This document shows, piece by piece, positions 59,590 through 64,000 of a stretch of 64,000 bases of DNA. This DNA is from UBA1447 sp002329225 (GTDB lineage: Bacteria > Bacillota > Clostridia > Oscillospirales > Acutalibacteraceae): the NCBI GenBank assembly GCA_050946835.1, contig JBMNVN010000002.1, forward strand, positions 310,001-374,000. The letters run 5' to 3'. The first letter of the stretch is position 1, and each line of letters opens with the position of its first letter. Position numbers and translations under genes: made by a program. Under the pieces are notes generated by a model. That model saw nothing but the letters and a program-made list of their open reading frames with translations. It did no database searches and was not told the origin of the DNA.

Positions 59590-61128
59590 ATGGAAAAAAC
59601 TGAAGTCGCTATCGAGTTGTCCGGCATAACTAAAACATTCGGTACCGTAATAGCCAACGACAATATAGATTTATCAGTTAATTCGGGTGAAATTATCGCT
59701 TTGTTGGGTGAAAACGGTTCGGGTAAAACAACGCTAATGAATATGCTTTCGGGGCTTTACCATCCCGACAGCGGAACCATTCATGTTAAAGGACAGCAAG
59801 TTTCAATAAATTCGCCTAAAGATTCTTTTGCCCTCGGAATCGGTATGATTCACCAACACTTTAAATTGGTGGATGTTTTGTCGGCTCGGGAAAATATTCT
59901 TATGGGCACTAAAAGAATCGCCAAAAAAGAAGACAAGACATCAAAATCATCTATTGAAGAAATAAGCAAAAGATTCGGTCTTGAAATTGACCTTGATAAA
60001 AAAATCTACGACATGTCCGTCAGTGAAAAACAGACGGTGGAAATATTAAAAGTTCTCTATCGGGGCGCCGATATTTTAATTCTTGATGAACCAACCGCCG
60101 TACTGACTCCCCAAGAGATTGATAAACTGTTTTTAATACTCAGAAAAATGCGCGACGAAGGCTGCGCCATAGTCATTATTACCCACAAGCTTAATGAAGT
60201 ATTGGCCGTAAGCGACCGCGTTACGATTTTAAGAAAAGGTAAAAGTGTTGCAACAGTAATCACCTCCGAAACAAACGCTTCCCAATTGACAGAGCTTATG
60301 GTGGGAAAACCTGTGGTGTTAGCCATAGACAGGCCCGACACCGAAAAGGAACCTGCCGTACTTGAGGTTGTTTGGCTCGGAGTTAAAAACAGCGAAGGCG
60401 CCAATGCGCTTAACGATTTATCTTTCACCATAAGCGGCGGCGAAATTTTAGGCGTGGCCGGCGTAGCCGGCAGCGGACAAAAAGAATTGTGTGAAGCAAT
60501 CGCAGGTCTGCTGAAAATTAAAGAAGGAGCAATACTTTACAGGAAAGAGAATATTGTCGGCAAATCCCCTGCCGAGATTATAAAAGCGGGTATTTCCATG
60601 AGCTTTATTCCCGAAGACCGGCTCGGCATGGGGCTTGTTGCATCCATGGATATAACGCACAATATGCTCTTAAAATCTTACAAAGAAGGCAAGCCCGTAA
60701 TATTAAACCGTAAGCCGGCAAGGGTATTAGCCGAAAAGCTTGTAGATACTCTTGACATTTCAACACCGAGTATTTCCACTCCTGTCCGCAAACTTTCAGG
60801 CGGTAATGTTCAAAAAGTGCTACTGGGGCGAGAGATTCAGTCGAACCCTCAGCTATTGATTACAGCTTATCCTGTACGCGGTCTTGATATAAACTCCTCT
60901 TACACAATATATGATTTGCTTAATGAACAAAAGAAGCGAGGAGTTGCAATTCTGTTTATCGGAGAGGATTTGGATGTTTTGCTTGAATTGTGTGACAGGA
61001 TTCTGGTTCTCTGTCATGGGGAAAATATGGGTATCGTTGATGCCGGCAAGGCTACTAAAGAAATGCTCGGGTTAATGATGACCGGGCAGAAATTGGGAAG
61101 GGACGGTGAGATAAATGACCGGCAGTAG
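59590..61128 (+). CDS. Nucleoside ABC transporter, dual ATPase subunit
   Basis: About 512 residues (ATG 59590; a GTG immediately before it is also possible). Two nucleotide-binding domains. NBD1: Walker A GENGSGKT near 38, signature MSVSEKQ, Walker B ILILDEPTAVLTPQE. NBD2: Walker A-like GVAGSGQKE, signature LSGGNVQK, and LLITAYPVRGLDI where a Walker B DE would stand, so NBD2 lacks the catalytic acid. This asymmetry is usual for the YufO/NupO-type branch of simple-sugar/nucleoside ABC ATPases. Overlaps the permease gene by 14 bases. Confidence 0.93.
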   Translation: MEKTEVAIELSGITKTFGTVIANDNIDLSVNSGEIIALLGENGSGKTTLMNMLSGLYHPDSGTIHVKGQQVSINSPKDSFALGIGMIHQHFKLVDVLSARENILMGTKRIAKKEDKTSKSSIEEISKRFGLEIDLDKKIYDMSVSEKQTVEILKVLYRGADILILDEPTAVLTPQEIDKLFLILRKMRDEGCAIVIITHKLNEVLAVSDRVTILRKGKSVATVITSETNASQLTELMVGKPVVLAIDRPDTEKEPAVLEVVWLGVKNSEGANALNDLSFTISGGEILGVAGVAGSGQKELCEAIAGLLKIKEGAILYRKENIVGKSPAEIIKAGISMSFIPEDRLGMGLVASMDITHNMLLKSYKEGKPVILNRKPARVLAEKLVDTLDISTPSISTPVRKLSGGNVQKVLLGREIQSNPQLLITAYPVRGLDINSSYTIYDLLNEQKKRGVAILFIGEDLDVLLELCDRILVLCHGENMGIVDAGKATKEMLGLMMTGQKLGRDGEINDRQ

Positions 61129-62230
61129 TTTGACTCATACAAAAAAATCAGGAGAGCCTTTGGTACGAATCGCACGACGTAATGAGCTCTCAACGGGGAA
61201 AGTTTGGTTACTTAGACTCGCCGCCTTTTTACTTGCCATTGCCGCAGGCGGTTTATTTATGTGGATGATGGGAAAAAATCCCTTGACTGCCTACGGCTAC
61301 ATTTTGAAAGGTGCATTTGTAGGTTCCAAGCGCAATCCCCTATCTTCCATACAAGCTACAATAATTTTCACAATACCTCTTACCATAGTTTCCCTTGGTC
61401 TTTCCCTCGCTTACAAGATGAAGTTCTGGAACATCGGAGGAGAAGGACAGATAATAATCGGAGCCGTCTGCGCCACCTATTTTGCTCTTTTTCACAGTTA
61501 CCTTCCAAAACCGATTTTGCTTACAATAATGTTTGTGGTCGGAGCGTTGGGCGGAGGAATCTGGGCATTGATCCCCGCATTGTTTAAGGTCAGGTTTAAT
61601 ACAAATGAAACCCTGTTTACCTTGATGCTCAACTACATAGGGCTTTATATAATTAAGTATTTGGAAAACGGTCCGTGGCGGGCCACACCCGGTTTTGCCA
61701 ATATAGCTAAAATTGACGAGAGCGCCCGTTTACCGCAGATATCCGGCATTCACATAGGCTGGATATTTGCCGTTTTTCTGATCGGGTTTATCTATTTTTA
61801 TTTGTATCACACAAAGCACGGGTACGAGATAAGCGTTGTTGGTGAAAGCCAGCCCACAGCCCACTACGCCGGTATGAATGTTAAGACCATTATTCTGCGT
61901 ACAATTTTTTTGAGCGGTGCAATTTGCGGTATAGCGGGAATGATTCAGGTTGCCGGAATAGATTACACTCTCTCAACGGGTGTTTCCGGCGGGGTAGGTT
62001 TTGAGGGCATCACGGTTGCCTGGTTGGCTCAGCTTAACCCCTTTGTTATAGCGGTTGTTTCATTTGTTTTCAGTGTTCTGGAAAAAGGCAGCCGGGTTAT
62101 GCAGACCGAACTCGGATTATCCGCAGCCTCCACCGGAGTGTTGCAGGGAATTATCCTGTTCTTCTTTTTGGGTTGTGAATTCTTTGTTCGCTACACCTTT
62201 GTTTTCGGAAAAAGGAGGGCCTCAAAATGA
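61115..62230 (+). CDS. Nucleoside ABC transporter permease 1 (YufP/NupP-like)
   Basis: 371 residues with about nine to ten TM helices. BPD_transp_2 motifs: MKFWNIGGEGQIIIGA (conserved GGEGQ), FNTNETLFTLMLNYI, VGESQPTAHYAGM and GFEGITVAWLAQLNP. Forms the channel with the next gene product. ATG 61115 overlaps the ATPase stop, and its own last codons overlap the start of the next permease (ATGA). Confidence 0.92.
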   Translation: MTGSSLTHTKKSGEPLVRIARRNELSTGKVWLLRLAAFLLAIAAGGLFMWMMGKNPLTAYGYILKGAFVGSKRNPLSSIQATIIFTIPLTIVSLGLSLAYKMKFWNIGGEGQIIIGAVCATYFALFHSYLPKPILLTIMFVVGALGGGIWALIPALFKVRFNTNETLFTLMLNYIGLYIIKYLENGPWRATPGFANIAKIDESARLPQISGIHIGWIFAVFLIGFIYFYLYHTKHGYEISVVGESQPTAHYAGMNVKTIILRTIFLSGAICGIAGMIQVAGIDYTLSTGVSGGVGFEGITVAWLAQLNPFVIAVVSFVFSVLEKGSRVMQTELGLSAASTGVLQGIILFFFLGCEFFVRYTFVFGKRRASK

Positions 62231-63186
62231 ACAATATGTTTGTAAACTTTCTTATAGCCTCTATTGTTTCAGGAGCGCCGTTACTTTTTGCAACGGTGGG
62301 AGAAATTCTTACCGAAAAAGCCGGGAATTTGAATTTGGGCGTTGAGGGCATGATGTGGATGGGCGCCCTTGCCGGGTTTTATGTAGCCTATAAGACGGAA
62401 AGTGTCACACTTGCAATTTTTTCCGCTTTTTGTTTTGCGGCCTTAGGTGCATTCATTTATGCACTGCTTACGGTTACCTTTAAAGCTAACCAAAATGTTA
62501 CCGGTCTTACCCTGACCACTTTCGGCATAGGATTGTCCACTGTTTTAGGTTATGCCATGACCTCCGCCGAAGGCGGTGCGCCCAAAGTTTCCGACGGCGT
62601 CAAGGCCGCTCTTTCCTCCCTCAACATTCCTTTGCTAAGCAAAATACCCGTAATAGGGCCTATTGTTTTCAATCACAATATCCTTGTATATCTTGGCATA
62701 TTTATTGCCGTTTTATGCGCATTTTATTTGAAAAAGACACGCACAGGTTTAAATGTAAGGGCAGTTGGCGAAAATCCCGCCGCTGCCGACGCCGCAGGCA
62801 TAAATGTGACAAGAGCTAAATACCTTAACATCATAATCGGCGGCGGAATATGCGGTATCGGCGGAGCTTATATGTCGCTTATAACTGCAAACGGAAGCTG
62901 GCAGCCGGGCGGCATTGTAAACGGAAGCGGCTGGATAGCCGTGGCACTGGTTATTTTTGTAAGTTGGAGCCCCCTTAAAGCAATATTAGGTTCTTTTGTA
63001 TTCGGCGCTTTTAACGCTTTGAGTAATTATGTGCCTGCAAGCGTAATAGAAATACCCATCTCCATTTATCAAATGCTTCCCTTTATCCTAACAATTCTGG
63101 TTCTGATTATCACATCAATCAGAGAGAGCCGTGAGAACTCACAACCTGCAGGTTGCGGAGTAAATTATTTTCGTGAAGACAGATAG
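62227..63186 (+). CDS. Nucleoside ABC transporter permease 2 (YufQ/NupQ-like)
   Basis: 319 residues with about eight TM helices. EKAGNLNLGVEGMMWMGALAGF is the family signature near residue 29, VRAVGENPAAADAAGINV near 175 the cytoplasmic coupling loop, and GSGWIAVALVIFVSWSP near 235 a conserved C-terminal helix. Last gene of the uptake operon; a terminator follows at 63227. Confidence 0.92.
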   Translation: MNNMFVNFLIASIVSGAPLLFATVGEILTEKAGNLNLGVEGMMWMGALAGFYVAYKTESVTLAIFSAFCFAALGAFIYALLTVTFKANQNVTGLTLTTFGIGLSTVLGYAMTSAEGGAPKVSDGVKAALSSLNIPLLSKIPVIGPIVFNHNILVYLGIFIAVLCAFYLKKTRTGLNVRAVGENPAAADAAGINVTRAKYLNIIIGGGICGIGGAYMSLITANGSWQPGGIVNGSGWIAVALVIFVSWSPLKAILGSFVFGAFNALSNYVPASVIEIPISIYQMLPFILTILVLIITSIRESRENSQPAGCGVNYFREDR

Positions 63187-63226
63187 ACGATTAAAGCATC
63201 ATCGCGGCATTTTTGTATAATAATTT

Positions 63227-63262
63227 GAGGCGACTTTATTAAAAAGCCGCCTCTCTTTTTTA
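63227..63262 (+). terminator. Terminator of the nucleoside uptake operon
   Basis: GAGGCG-A-CTTT pairs with AAAG-C-CGCCTC (one internal mismatch) and is followed by T-rich sequence. It lies between convergent genes. Confidence 0.78.
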
Positions 63263-63285
63263 CTGTTAAAGTTATTACTAAAAAC

Positions 63286-64000
63286 CTAACGGGTCAGAAT
63301 ATGGTAGATTACCTCGGTAATTGTTTCAAGGTCTTTTACTGCAATATGCTCACTGCAGCTATGCACATCGCTCATACCTACGCCCAAATTTACAACCTCT
63401 ATGCCGTTTGCAAAAATGTGAGTCGCATCACAGCCGCCGAAAGATTCGGCAATAAAACATTCCCGTCCCGCCTTTTTAAATGCTTCCCGAACCATATCTA
63501 TTAATGAAGAATCATCGGGAACATTTATCACATAAGAGCAACGCTCAACTCTCATCTCATAGGTGGCTCCGTAATCTTTACAGGCTTCTTTAACGGCTTT
63601 TTCAGCCGCTTTAATATGATTTTGCGCCGTTTCTTCAGAAAAAGAGCGTATTTCCATATCAAAGCTTGCGGTATCAGCCACTATATTGGTCTTGCCCGGA
63701 GAAAGAAAGTTGCTGATATTCATAACCGTGATATCATCCACACGGCCTACCTTTATTGAGTTGACAGCCTGTGCTGCGGCTTTTAAGGCATGAATCCCCT
63801 GTTCAGGAGCCATACCGGCATGGGCTGACCGTCCCCTGACGGTAAAGTATATTTTAATATTTGCCGGGTTTCTGTTTATTATTTCGCCAATACGCTCATT
63901 ATCCAAAACCAAAGCGGCTTTGCTTTTTATCAACTTGTAATCAGCATACTTTGCACCGAGGAGGCCTAACTCTTCACATATAGAAAAAAGAACCTCCACA
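63286..64000 (-). CDS. M20-family metallopeptidase (peptidase T-like), partial
   Basis: 3' end only: the 5' part lies beyond position 64000. About 238 residues are visible, starting inside VEVLFSICEELGLLGAK (the catalytic/metal EE of M20 peptidases). Then the dimerisation domain (VRGRSAHAGMAPEQGIHAL, FLSPGKTNIVADTASFDMEIRS) and the last metal-ligand region SFGGCDATHIF...NLGVGMSDVHSCSEHI. Resembles tripeptidase T-like aminopeptidases that trim short peptides in the cytoplasm. Confidence 0.9.
   Translation of the reverse strand, partial: VEVLFSICEELGLLGAKYADYKLIKSKAALVLDNERIGEIINRNPANIKIYFTVRGRSAHAGMAPEQGIHALKAAAQAVNSIKVGRVDDITVMNISNFLSPGKTNIVADTASFDMEIRSFSEETAQNHIKAAEKAVKEACKDYGATYEMRVERCSYVINVPDDSSLIDMVREAFKKAGRECFIAESFGGCDATHIFANGIEVVNLGVGMSDVHSCSEHIAVKDLETITEVIYHILTR

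Overview
This window reads as chromosomal DNA from an anaerobic, low-GC Gram-positive bacterium of the class Clostridia (Oscillospiraceae/Ruminococcaceae-like). The reasons are Firmicute-type ribosome binding sites, a trimeric electron-bifurcating [FeFe] hydrogenase, an AmmeMemoRadiSam locus, xpt, a BMP-type nucleoside ABC transporter, and Clostridia-style prophage and serine-recombinase modules. The assignment is inferred from gene content, not from a marker phylogeny.

Layout. (1) 1-15.1 kb is core chromosome: recJ, an aldose 1-epimerase-like protein, a large cell-wall amidase, a DEDDh exonuclease, a GH27 alpha-galactosidase, a glycerophosphodiesterase, mntP behind a structured leader with a terminator, a DEAD-box helicase, a Gfo/Idh/MocA oxidoreductase and an enoate-reductase-like flavoenzyme. 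(2) An initiator tRNA (fMet) at 15271-15347 marks the left edge of a ~29 kb accessory island. A related copy of the sequence just 3' of the tRNA, including its terminator hairpin, recurs at 44493-44545 and marks the right edge. (3) 45.1-64 kb is core again: a GDPD-family protein, the AmmeMemoRadiSam genes, a glycoside-hydrolase-like protein, HydA/HydB/HydC hydrogenase genes, tRNA-Thr and tRNA-Asp, xpt with a BMP-type nucleoside transporter, and the 3' part of an M20 peptidase cut by the window edge.

The island is a mosaic. From left to right it holds: two paralogous arrays of ~19-21 bp spaced short repeats, each closed by a near-identical hairpin; a restriction-modification cluster with two C5-cytosine methyltransferases (one split by an 8-base homopolymer) and two PD-(D/E)XK-like endonucleases; broken Nudix and HsdR genes; a tightly coupled radical SAM/SPASM gene plus a leucine-rich-repeat protein that begins with the FVTNSSSSSF motif; a HEPN-like small protein; a decayed IS3-family transposase; a prophage immunity region (XRE repressor, ImmA/IrrE protease, divergent operator array); a collapsed prophage in which a Y-family polymerase start is joined to an internal piece of a family A polymerase and then to a tail gene; an intact-looking tail-tip/holin/endolysin module; a pair of large serine recombinases; and a second recombinase module. 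In that last module the third serine recombinase carries an unfamiliar C-terminal domain in place of a zinc ribbon, and three stand-alone paralogues of the domain are encoded directly downstream. A 53 bp imperfect direct repeat follows each recombinase module, which suggests tandem integration of two related elements.

The two most promising undescribed systems are (a) the radical SAM gene and its FVTNSSSSSF-LRR partner (22.2-24.7 kb) and (b) the serine recombinase with its family of four related accessory domains (39.4-42.7 kb). All family assignments come from reading motifs by eye; no database search was run.
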